Positions 1 through 6,250 of a DNA stretch of 49,110 nucleotides are shown here, in pieces (positions within the stretch are counted from its first letter, which is position 1; each line of letters opens with the position of its first letter). The stretch comes from Clostridiales bacterium. Its GTDB lineage: Bacteria; Bacillota; Clostridia; Lachnospirales; Lachnospiraceae. A program made the position numbers and the translations under genes. A model generated the notes under the pieces. The model did no database searches, was not told the DNA's origin, and saw only the letters and a list, made by a program, of their open reading frames with translations. The DNA lies in NCBI GenBank assembly GCA_022778745.1, contig JALFSR010000058.1:1-49110 (forward strand). The letters are read 5' to 3'.

Positions 1-57
1 TTGTGCTGACACCCCCAAAATTTTTGAAAACTCATGGATAGAATAGTATTTACTCAT
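1..57 (-). CDS. IS607-type serine recombinase or MerR-like protein, N-terminal fragment (runs off left edge)
   Basis: Reading leftwards from an ATG at 55-57, 19 codons remain open to the window edge and encode MSKYYSIHEFSKILGVSAQ. This matches the opening of the MerR-type helix-turn-helix found at the N-terminus of IS607-family serine recombinases (TnpA), whose usual start is of the form KYYSIGEFAKLIG.TAQTLRNW. A GGAG ribosome site lies at 67-70, 9 bases upstream, and a near-consensus promoter lies behind it, so it looks like a genuine 5' end. Only the start is visible, so an ordinary MerR-family regulator cannot be excluded, nor can it be judged whether the element is intact. Confidence 0.55.
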   Translation of the reverse strand, partial: MSKYYSIHEFSKILGVSAQ

Positions 58-90
58 AATTTAAAACTCCTTATGTTTTTTCTATACTCT

Positions 91-119
91 ATTCTACCAC
101 TAAAAGTTATAAATATCAA
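91..119 (-). promoter_or_regulatory. Promoter of the left-edge recombinase-like gene
   Basis: On the minus strand a -35 TTGATA (114-119) and a -10 TAGAAT (91-96) are separated by 17 bases, close to the SigA consensus. Transcription would start about 30 bases before the ATG at 57. Confidence 0.5.
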
Positions 120-189
120 TAGCTATTTATAAGTTTTTATAATTTTTGATAAACAGTTGCATTACCTCCTATCCATTCTGCATTCAAAA

Positions 190-250
190 AGGGCTTATTA
201 CACTAATATCATCCATTTATTATATGGATTTTATTTCGTGCAATAGCCCT
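190..250 (-). terminator. Nested-hairpin terminator downstream of the NlpC gene
   Basis: The arms 190-203 and 238-250 are imperfect inverted repeats (AGGGCTTATTACAC against AGGGCTATTGCAC), followed on the minus strand by a T run. A second hairpin (ATCCAT/ATGGAT, 211-229) is nested inside. It lies just after the stop codon of the NlpC gene, so it probably ends that transcript. The same outer arm motif recurs downstream of spoIIP and of the SOD-like gene. Confidence 0.6.
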
Positions 251-255
251 ATTTT

Positions 256-1860
256 TTATGGAACAATAACTGCTCTTCCATCTACAAGAAGACCTGCGCT
301 TGTATCATAAACATGAATATGTGTATAATACAGTCCTCTTTCTCTATTATGCTGTGATGTATTTACATGATAATTGTATTTATTTCCAGATACGGATGCT
401 CTTTCCCATGTAATATCATCCTGCCCATTTGCATCTGTCCATGTTGGGAAAAATACATCAGTAACATTTTCTGCATTTTCAATGGTAACTGTCACATCAT
501 ATCCTGAAGAATTTACATTTGATACTTTAAAATCAGTAATTTTTGGTTTCTTATTGCTTACTGTCTTTGCTGGAACTTGTACGTTTCCACCTGCAACGAT
601 CAAATTACCTGCACGATCTTTTAAATGAATATGTGTATTATAGTTTCCAGCTTCATTATTATGTCTGGATACATCAACACGATACGTTGCTGTGTCGCCG
701 CTGATCTTTGCGGTATCCCATGTAATATCATCTTGTCCATTTGCACTTGTCCATGTCGGGAATGTAAGAGATGTGATTGCGGATAGATTTACTAATTTTA
801 CTGTTACAGTATATCCAGATGAATTCACATCAGAAAACTTTACATCTGCGATAGACGGCTTTGCTGCTTGATTATTGGAAGCTGGTACATTTACTGTTTT
901 TGCCCCAAATAATGTATTTCCAAACTTATCATTTATATATATATGTGTATTATACTCACCAGCTTCATTATTATGCATCGCTGTCTTTACTCGATAACTA
1001 ACGGTATTTCCAACTGCTGCACTATACCACTTTAAATCATCCTGTCCATTTGCACTTGTCCATGTTGGAAGTGCGATTGACTGCACAGATGATGCATTTG
1101 TCAACTGAAGTGTCACTGTATAACCTTCGGATGTCACATCACTAATTGAAACATCTTTTAATTCTGGTTTTTTTGAAACAGTATTGGAATTTCCAGAGCT
1201 GTCTGTAATTCTATATGCTTTGATTGCATAACATCCTGCTGAACTAAAATTTGTATCATCAATTTCTATCCCTGAAATTCTTCCCTGTGCATTTGGCGCA
1301 GCACTGCGGGCATGAATGCGATACCATGGAGAAGTACTTGGCCAACTAGAATAAGTTTCAAATACAAGTCTTGTATTTCCTCCCATCGCTGCTACATAGC
1401 TTCGGATATCGGAATACTGTCCCCATGTTCCTGGACGTCCCATACAAATTGCAACGTGTCCTTCATAAGTAATAATGTCACCTGGCTGTGCATCATAAGA
1501 CGGATTTGTTGGATCTAATGTCTGAACTTTTACACTTTCTCCATTCCACTTTAATGCAGGAGCAGATCTCCATCCAGAAGTTGATCTTGGAACATTCGTA
1601 TATCCAAGCTGAGTTAATACAACATATACGAAACCAGAACAATCCAATCCTTGTCTGCTTGTTCCTCCAAGTACATATGGTGTCCCCAAATAAGATACCG
1701 CAACCCTTGCAATATCATTCCCACTCACTGCAATAGCCGCTTCTGACTTTGTTGGTACAGCCGTGAAAGCTGCTACTGCAATTGTAATACTGCATACAAT
1801 CGAAGTAACTTTTCTTGCCACTTTTCGACTGCGGCACTTAATACACTCTGCAACTGACAT
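256..1860 (-). CDS. Secreted NlpC/P60 cysteine hydrolase with three GBS/Bsp-like repeats
   Basis: This is a 534-residue exported cell-wall hydrolase. Residues 1-42 form a signal peptide with a basic start, a hydrophobic stretch at about 20-36, and a likely cut near SEAA. The NlpC/P60 domain (about 47-185) has catalytic Cys74 in GLDCSGFV and His135 in EGHVAI, as in gamma-D-glutamyl-diamino-acid endopeptidases that cut peptidoglycan stem peptides. Three tandem repeats of about 100 residues follow (about 230-330, 335-430, 440-534), each with the pattern SGYTVT, then PTWT.ANGQDD, then HN.E.G.Y.THI. They fit the GBS_Bsp-like repeat family, thought to act in surface or wall binding. The ATG is preceded by AGGAGG 8 bases upstream. 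The gene is monocistronic, with its own promoter and a terminator at 190-250. Confidence 0.9.
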   Translation of the reverse strand: MSVAECIKCRSRKVARKVTSIVCSITIAVAAFTAVPTKSEAAIAVSGNDIARVAVSYLGTPYVLGGTSRQGLDCSGFVYVVLTQLGYTNVPRSTSGWRSAPALKWNGESVKVQTLDPTNPSYDAQPGDIITYEGHVAICMGRPGTWGQYSDIRSYVAAMGGNTRLVFETYSSWPSTSPWYRIHARSAAPNAQGRISGIEIDDTNFSSAGCYAIKAYRITDSSGNSNTVSKKPELKDVSISDVTSEGYTVTLQLTNASSVQSIALPTWTSANGQDDLKWYSAAVGNTVSYRVKTAMHNNEAGEYNTHIYINDKFGNTLFGAKTVNVPASNNQAAKPSIADVKFSDVNSSGYTVTVKLVNLSAITSLTFPTWTSANGQDDITWDTAKISGDTATYRVDVSRHNNEAGNYNTHIHLKDRAGNLIVAGGNVQVPAKTVSNKKPKITDFKVSNVNSSGYDVTVTIENAENVTDVFFPTWTDANGQDDITWERASVSGNKYNYHVNTSQHNRERGLYYTHIHVYDTSAGLLVDGRAVIVP

Positions 1861-1968
1861 TGTTGCTACCTCCTTAATTTTATGATTCGTTCCTAATAGC
1901 TCATTCGATTTTCAATGTACGATTCTGCATTACAGTTATCTAAGATTAATAACTATTAATAATATGAC

Positions 1969-1995
1969 GTTGGGGTCAAAAGATATTTTGACCTT
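1969..1995. repeat. Dispersed structured repeat, partial copy A
   Basis: The stretch GTTGGGGTCAAAAGATATTT followed by TGACC contains a perfect 8-bp stem (GGTCAAAA at 1974-1981, TTTTGACC at 1986-1993, 4-base loop). It matches the first hairpin of the repeat copies at 24350, 35441 and 6190 but lacks the rest. It lies inside the untranslated leader of the NlpC gene, between its promoter and its start codon. Confidence 0.6.
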
Positions 1996-2024
1996 ATTTG
2001 TCACTATTTCAGACTCTATTAGAG

Positions 2025-2053
2025 ATGATACTCTAAAATAATTAATATGTCAA
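2025..2053 (-). promoter_or_regulatory. Promoter of the NlpC/P60 gene
   Basis: A consensus -35 TTGACA (2048-2053) and a -10 TATCAT (2025-2030) are 17 bases apart on the minus strand. The predicted start near 2018 gives an untranslated leader of roughly 155 bases that includes the repeat-derived hairpin at 1974-1993. The rest of 1861-2199 is AT-rich with no other gene; no known riboswitch was recognised in it. Confidence 0.65.
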
Positions 2054-2199
2054 GCATTTCTTACAATTTTATTAAGTTTATATTAATTTTTTTTTACGCT
2101 TTGTCTCTTTATTTTTTATATAATTAGATAAATTTTTTATATATTTTAATCAAATCTAGTCATTTGAATTAAAAGGCTTATTTTTCTTGATTCAGTAAA

Positions 2200-2298
2200 A
2201 GGAGCTGCTGCATTAAGCTGGAATCATACATGATATAGTAATGATATTTGTACACATAGCTATATCTTGCAGAAACCACTCTTATTGCGACAGCTCCT
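2200..2298 (-). terminator. Long nested-hairpin terminator downstream of spoIIP
   Basis: The arms 2200-2217 and 2281-2298 are an 18-base inverted repeat with three mismatches (AGGAGCTG..GCA.TAAG), followed on the minus strand by TTTT. An inner stem GATATAG/CTATATC lies within. It sits 34 bases after the spoIIP stop codon. The outer arms share the GCTRTYGCA core with the elements at 190-250 and 14845-14944. Confidence 0.5.
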
Positions 2299-2331
2299 AC
2301 TATTATTAATATATTTTTTTATTACTGTTCT

Positions 2332-3579
2332 CTACGGCTGCAAGATTTGATGAATCAAATCAGCCAATATCGGCATTGCATTTCTCACCTCCTGAACAGT
2401 ATTTGTCTGTGCCCCGCATTCAATTAATGCACTCTTTGGGCATAAATGCTGATTATAACGGCTTGGTCTTGTATAAATGACCCGAAACAAATCTGGGTAC
2501 TGTGCCTTCATTAATAGTGCAAGCTGAAGGCTAAATGCCAGATTGTCCTGCCGATAATTATTTGGCAATTCTGGATTATCCGCATCAACCCCTCTGCAAA
2601 CTCCATTGAATAACATAATTTTTGCAGTTGGTTGTCCATTGATAGTTGTAACAAGATGTAAATCTTCTCTGACACCATCTCTGTGCAGATCAATTACCAC
2701 TTCAATCGACGGATTTTCTTGTAAAATTTTTGTAATTTCTGGAAGTGCTTTTGTATAAGCTGGCTCTCTATCAAGCTTTCCATCTGTCATATCATAAACA
2801 CCTGTATGATGAATCACTTGATATCCATATGTCTGGGTCAATAATTCGGTCAAATAATCTCCCATTCCTACAATCGTTTGAGAACGTTCTCCTGGTACAG
2901 AATCTGCAAACGCTTCCTGAGAATGCGTATGATAAATCAAAATCTGCGGTTTTGATGCATCTTTTTGAAATGTTAAATTTTTCGAAAGCAATACCGCTGG
3001 ATTTAATATATCTGGCGGCAGGCTTGTATTTTTATCAATTATATAAAATGTTTGAATTAAATAATTGTAATCTAAAATTTGGGACTCTAAAAAGGTTCCA
3101 GCATGAACAATATTTTCTATTTTAGGAGAAAGAACTTGTGTTGTCCCAGTAATTGCAGCTGCCGAAGTATCTGCAGATAAATTTACTGGAGTATCTGCAG
3201 ATGAATTTACCGAAATATCTGTTTGATTTTCCATAGAAGGCACAGAACTTCTTAGTGAAACATCTTCTGAATTGTTTTGATTCACCTCGTTTTGTATCAC
3301 TTGATTTGCTTTTGTATTTTGTTCTAAATAAACTACAATGGGTGGATCAAACAGAGATGTCTCTATTTTATTAAAATAAATATAGCTCATTAGTCTGCTT
3401 TCATACTGCTGCAAATTTGCTCCCACTTTTCTCGCTGTATTTTGTACTGCTTCCTGCGCAGTTTGTTTCCACCGTTTTGTCTGCTCTGGAAATAATAAAA
3501 ACAAAATATATGCGGTTACGAAAATAAGGGCTGTCCAAAGTAAAATTGTTACAATATATTCTTTCCACCTTGTACGCAA
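2332..3579 (-). CDS. spoIIP: Stage II sporulation protein P (SpoIIP)
   Basis: SpoIIP is a membrane-anchored peptidoglycan amidase/endopeptidase that, with SpoIID and SpoIIM, thins the septal wall and drives engulfment of the forespore. The 415-residue product has one N-terminal membrane segment (about 9-30), a variable Ser/Thr-rich linker (about 95-160) and a C-terminal catalytic domain with the family motifs ILIYHTHSQEAF and DLHRDGV and, near the end, IECGAQTNT. The start is a TTG with GAGGAG 7 bases upstream. It follows gpr by 47 bases, the conserved gpr-spoIIP order known from Bacillus, so the two probably share a forespore-specific transcript. Confidence 0.93.
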   Translation of the reverse strand: MRTRWKEYIVTILLWTALIFVTAYILFLLFPEQTKRWKQTAQEAVQNTARKVGANLQQYESRLMSYIYFNKIETSLFDPPIVVYLEQNTKANQVIQNEVNQNNSEDVSLRSSVPSMENQTDISVNSSADTPVNLSADTSAAAITGTTQVLSPKIENIVHAGTFLESQILDYNYLIQTFYIIDKNTSLPPDILNPAVLLSKNLTFQKDASKPQILIYHTHSQEAFADSVPGERSQTIVGMGDYLTELLTQTYGYQVIHHTGVYDMTDGKLDREPAYTKALPEITKILQENPSIEVVIDLHRDGVREDLHLVTTINGQPTAKIMLFNGVCRGVDADNPELPNNYRQDNLAFSLQLALLMKAQYPDLFRVIYTRPSRYNQHLCPKSALIECGAQTNTVQEVRNAMPILADLIHQILQP

Positions 3580-3626
3580 TTTTTCTCTCCTCTTTTTTTA
3601 TTTTTATTCTTTTATTATATTCCTCT

Positions 3627-4544
3627 CTATTTTCTGCTATGCACAGCAAGATTAATTCCTTCTGACAATATATGACTTAACCGCACTACTCGTTCATCCA
3701 TATCCTTTGGCATTACATACATACATCCCGCCTGTTGTATCGGCATTTCTGCTGCTGCCGACTGCCATTGTTTTTCACATAGCTGCTGCATTTTTATTCC
3801 TAACTCCCTTGTCTCCTCGGAATCTGCAAATGTATGTGCCAAATAATTCCACATATCTTTTATAAGAGAAGTCGTCTTTACTACAGTAGGTATTCCAATT
3901 GCAATGACTGGCACTCCAAGACTTTCTTTATTCATTCCATTTCTATGATTCCCTACGCCAGAACCTGGCCAGATTCCAGTATCTGTAATTTGAATCGTTG
4001 TTCCAAGACGACTTGCACTTCTCGCCGCCAATGCATCAATTACAACAATTAAATCGGGATTTGTCTCTTTTGTAACTCCCTTTACAATCATTGCCGTCTC
4101 CATTCCTGTTTTTGCCATTACTCCAGGTATCATGCTGCTCAATCCTTCTTTGGAATAATGCCGTGTAATCCAAAGTTTATTTACTACTTTTGGTCCAAGT
4201 GCATCAGCTGTCATTTCTTGATTTCCAAGACCAACTGCTAAAATATTTTTTGCATTTTCTGGTATGAGCGATTCAATATAATCTGCAAGTATTTCAGCAA
4301 ACACTTCACTTTGATCCGTATCTTCCGATAATTCTTTCGCTTCCAATGTAAAATAAATACCCATCGGTTTTCTCATTACTGCTGCGCCATGCTCATTTTT
4401 AATTTCAACTTTTGTAATATGCATGTTTGCTCTTGTTTCATCTAATTTCTCTATAATTACACCCGATATTTCCTGGTCTATTCCTCGAAATCGTTCTCTT
4501 TCTTCCATTGCTAAATCAGTATACCATTCATTTTGTGTATTCAA
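3627..4544 (-). CDS. gpr: Germination protease GPR
   Basis: GPR is the aspartic-type endopeptidase that degrades small acid-soluble spore proteins at germination; it is made as a zymogen in the forespore. The sequence shows the propeptide and early motif YTDLAMEERE, then ISGVIIEKL, the KPMGIYFTLEA stretch, the GLGNQEMTADALGPKV motif and VIDALAARS, all typical of the family. I place the start at TTG 4544 (about 305 residues) because AAGGAGG stands 9 bases before it; the ATG at 4568 has no ribosome site and would add eight residues encoded partly by that site. It is followed by spoIIP. Expression from a SigG promoter is expected from the family, but I did not find a convincing one. Confidence 0.9.
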   Translation of the reverse strand: MNTQNEWYTDLAMEERERFRGIDQEISGVIIEKLDETRANMHITKVEIKNEHGAAVMRKPMGIYFTLEAKELSEDTDQSEVFAEILADYIESLIPENAKNILAVGLGNQEMTADALGPKVVNKLWITRHYSKEGLSSMIPGVMAKTGMETAMIVKGVTKETNPDLIVVIDALAARSASRLGTTIQITDTGIWPGSGVGNHRNGMNKESLGVPVIAIGIPTVVKTTSLIKDMWNYLAHTFADSEETRELGIKMQQLCEKQWQSAAAEMPIQQAGCMYVMPKDMDERVVRLSHILSEGINLAVHSRK

Positions 4545-4670
4545 TTGATGTAACCTCCTTTTCTCCATCCTGTTATTTATATTTCTATATATTTAGATAA
4601 ATAAAACGGACATTCAAAATCTCTTTCACTCATTCTTCTCTATTTTTTGTAATTTTTTTTAAAATATGTA

Positions 4671-4711
4671 TTGACTTTTTTCATAACATACGATACTATA
4701 GCATCGTATGT
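4671..4711 (+). promoter_or_regulatory. rpsT promoter with a 9-bp inverted repeat around the -10
   Basis: A -35 TTGACT (4671-4676) and a -10 TACTAT (4694-4699) are spaced by 17 bases. The perfect inverted repeat ACATACGAT / ATCGTATGT (4686-4694 and 4703-4711) straddles the -10 element and the expected transcription start. It could be an operator for a dimeric repressor or a hairpin at the very 5' end of the RNA. Confidence 0.6.
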
Positions 4712-4715
4712 AAAA

Positions 4716-4775
4716 TTTACATTAAAACGAACGTGTCTCCGAGTTTAATGTAAAGATAGGAACGAGAGTACTCTC
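4716..4775 (+). promoter_or_regulatory. Structured 5' leader of rpsT
   Basis: A perfect 11-bp stem (TTTACATTAAA at 4716-4726, TTTAATGTAAA at 4744-4754) with a 17-base loop is followed by the palindrome GAGAGTACTCTC (4764-4775). Neither is followed by a T run, so they are not terminators. A structured leader before a ribosomal protein gene suggests autoregulation by S20; this is inference and I do not recognise a named leader family. Confidence 0.45.
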
Positions 4776-4825
4776 TCCTCTCCAACTGTCACAAATTTTA
4801 TATATTTTATTACGGAGGTGCCATA

Positions 4826-5089
4826 ATGGCTAATATTAAATCTGCTAAAAAGCGTATTTTAGTAATTCAGACAAAGACTGCAAGAAACAAAGCGATTAAG
4901 TCCAGAGTTAAGACTTATATCAAGAAAGTAGATGCTGCTATCGCTCAGGGTGATAAGAATGCAGCTGCTGCTGCATTAGTTGATGCTACTTCTGAGATTT
5001 CCAAAGCTGCTTCTAAGGGTATATATCACAAGAATACAGCTTCCAGAAAGATCAGCCGTTTAAGCAAAGCAGTCAACGCAATGGCTTAA
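4826..5089 (+). CDS. rpsT: 30S ribosomal protein S20
   Basis: S20 binds 16S rRNA near the bottom of the 30S body and is needed for proper subunit assembly. The 87-residue product is Lys/Ala-rich and helical, with the family opening MANIKSAKKRI, the middle NKAIKSRVKTYIKK and the end KAVNAMA. The ribosome site GGAGG lies 7-8 bases upstream. It is divergent from gpr-spoIIP and convergent with holA, the arrangement known from Bacillus. Confidence 0.97.
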   Translation: MANIKSAKKRILVIQTKTARNKAIKSRVKTYIKKVDAAIAQGDKNAAAAALVDATSEISKAASKGIYHKNTASRKISRLSKAVNAMA

Positions 5090-5116
5090 TTAAACAATTA
5101 ACATTAACAACCACAA

Positions 5117-5150
5117 GGCGTATCATTTCTGATACGCCCTTTTGCGTTTT
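5117..5150 (+). terminator. Rho-independent terminator of rpsT
   Basis: A perfect 9-bp stem GGCGTATCA / TGATACGCC (5117-5125, 5130-5138) with loop TTTC is followed by T-rich sequence running to the 3' end of the convergent holA gene. Confidence 0.85.
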
Positions 5151-6127
5151 TATCTCCGTGCTATCTTCACAAGCACAAGTTCTACTGCTAATTTATCTGT
5201 AAGCTTTCCCGTTTTCACCGCTTCTTCCGAATCAACACAAAGTTCCACATATTGCCGCAGCTGTTCTTTTGTAAATGCTCTCGCCTGTGCCATTAATTTT
5301 CCAGCAATAAACGGTCTTAATTTCATCGCTGTCGCTAATTCTTCTTTTCGTTTTCCTGCTGTCACCGCATCTTTTACTTGCATAAGCTGATTAAATTGTC
5401 TTGCAATCAAAAATAAAATTCGCATTGATGGCTCTTTTAATGCAAGCAAATCGTAATATAAATCCAATGCTTTTTTTTCATTTCCAGCTGAAACTGCCTC
5501 AATCATCTCAAAAATACGATTTACAGTTGTCTCAGAACAAATCGCCTCGACATCCATCGGATAAATTCCGTCACTTCCGATACAATAAGAAGTTAATTTT
5601 TCCAACTCTGAATAAATTTGTTCCATATCATCTCCATTTTTTGACAGAAATAATTCCATCGCTTCTTCTGTTATTAAAAGATTTTTCTGTTTGAGAATGC
5701 TTAAAATCCAACGTTTAATGTCTCGCTCAGACTGTCGTTTCATCTCCACTGCATATCCAATGCTGCCTACTCGTTTATAAAGCTTGTTTCGTTTATCTAC
5801 ATTTGATTCAACAAAAATGAAATAGGTTCCTTCTGGAATATCTTTCATATAATCTGCCCATTGCTCCGATGCAGAAGCAAATAACCCACTGTCTTCAATC
5901 AAAATTAATCGGCGTTCTGCAAAAAACGGCATCGTCTCTGCAATTCCTTTTACATCAGAAAATTCAATATCTTTTCCCTCAAAACTACTGAAATTCATTG
6001 TGTCTTCTCCAATAATTGCCTGCTTGAGTCTTTTTTTATAACTATATTTTAAGAAATTTTCTTCTCCATATAAAAGATATACTTTTTCAAATGTATTTAA
6101 TTTTATATCTTCATTTAATTTTTTCAT
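5150..6127 (-). CDS. holA: DNA polymerase III subunit delta
   Basis: HolA is the clamp-loader subunit that opens the beta sliding clamp at replication forks. The 325-residue product begins with the family pattern VYLLYGEENFLKY, carries the AAA+-like fold with an AETMPFFAERRLILIEDS motif, and ends in the alpha-helical collar domain with LIARQFNQLMQ. It is the last gene of the comEA-to-comEC transcription unit, 96 bases after comEC. The ATG has AAGGAG about 18 bases upstream, a rather long spacing, and an in-frame stop between the two excludes a longer product. Confidence 0.93.
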   Translation of the reverse strand: MKKLNEDIKLNTFEKVYLLYGEENFLKYSYKKRLKQAIIGEDTMNFSSFEGKDIEFSDVKGIAETMPFFAERRLILIEDSGLFASASEQWADYMKDIPEGTYFIFVESNVDKRNKLYKRVGSIGYAVEMKRQSERDIKRWILSILKQKNLLITEEAMELFLSKNGDDMEQIYSELEKLTSYCIGSDGIYPMDVEAICSETTVNRIFEMIEAVSAGNEKKALDLYYDLLALKEPSMRILFLIARQFNQLMQVKDAVTAGKRKEELATAMKLRPFIAGKLMAQARAFTKEQLRQYVELCVDSEEAVKTGKLTDKLAVELVLVKIARR

Positions 6128-6189
6128 TTTTTATAATGACTGTTACTCCTTCTCTTACTTTTTAACTGTGATACCTCTAACATAATGAT

Positions 6190-6250
6190 ATTTGGATTAA
6201 AATATCGTTTGACCCCATGATACCTACGGATTGCTCCCCACTATGTAACC
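6190..6250. repeat. Dispersed structured repeat, copy B (overlaps the 3' end of comEC)
   Basis: The segment TTTGACCCCATGATACCTAC at 6209-6228, continuing GGATTGCTCC.CACTATGT, matches copies at 24350 and 35441 almost base for base. The first hairpin arm is degenerate here. The comEC stop codon (6224-6226) and its last seven codons lie inside this repeat. Confidence 0.75.

Noticed and set aside
1861-2199. Possible cyclic-di-AMP (ydaO-type) riboswitch before the NlpC gene
   Set aside because: Such switches often precede wall hydrolase genes, but I could not find the conserved core motifs; only a repeat-derived hairpin is present.
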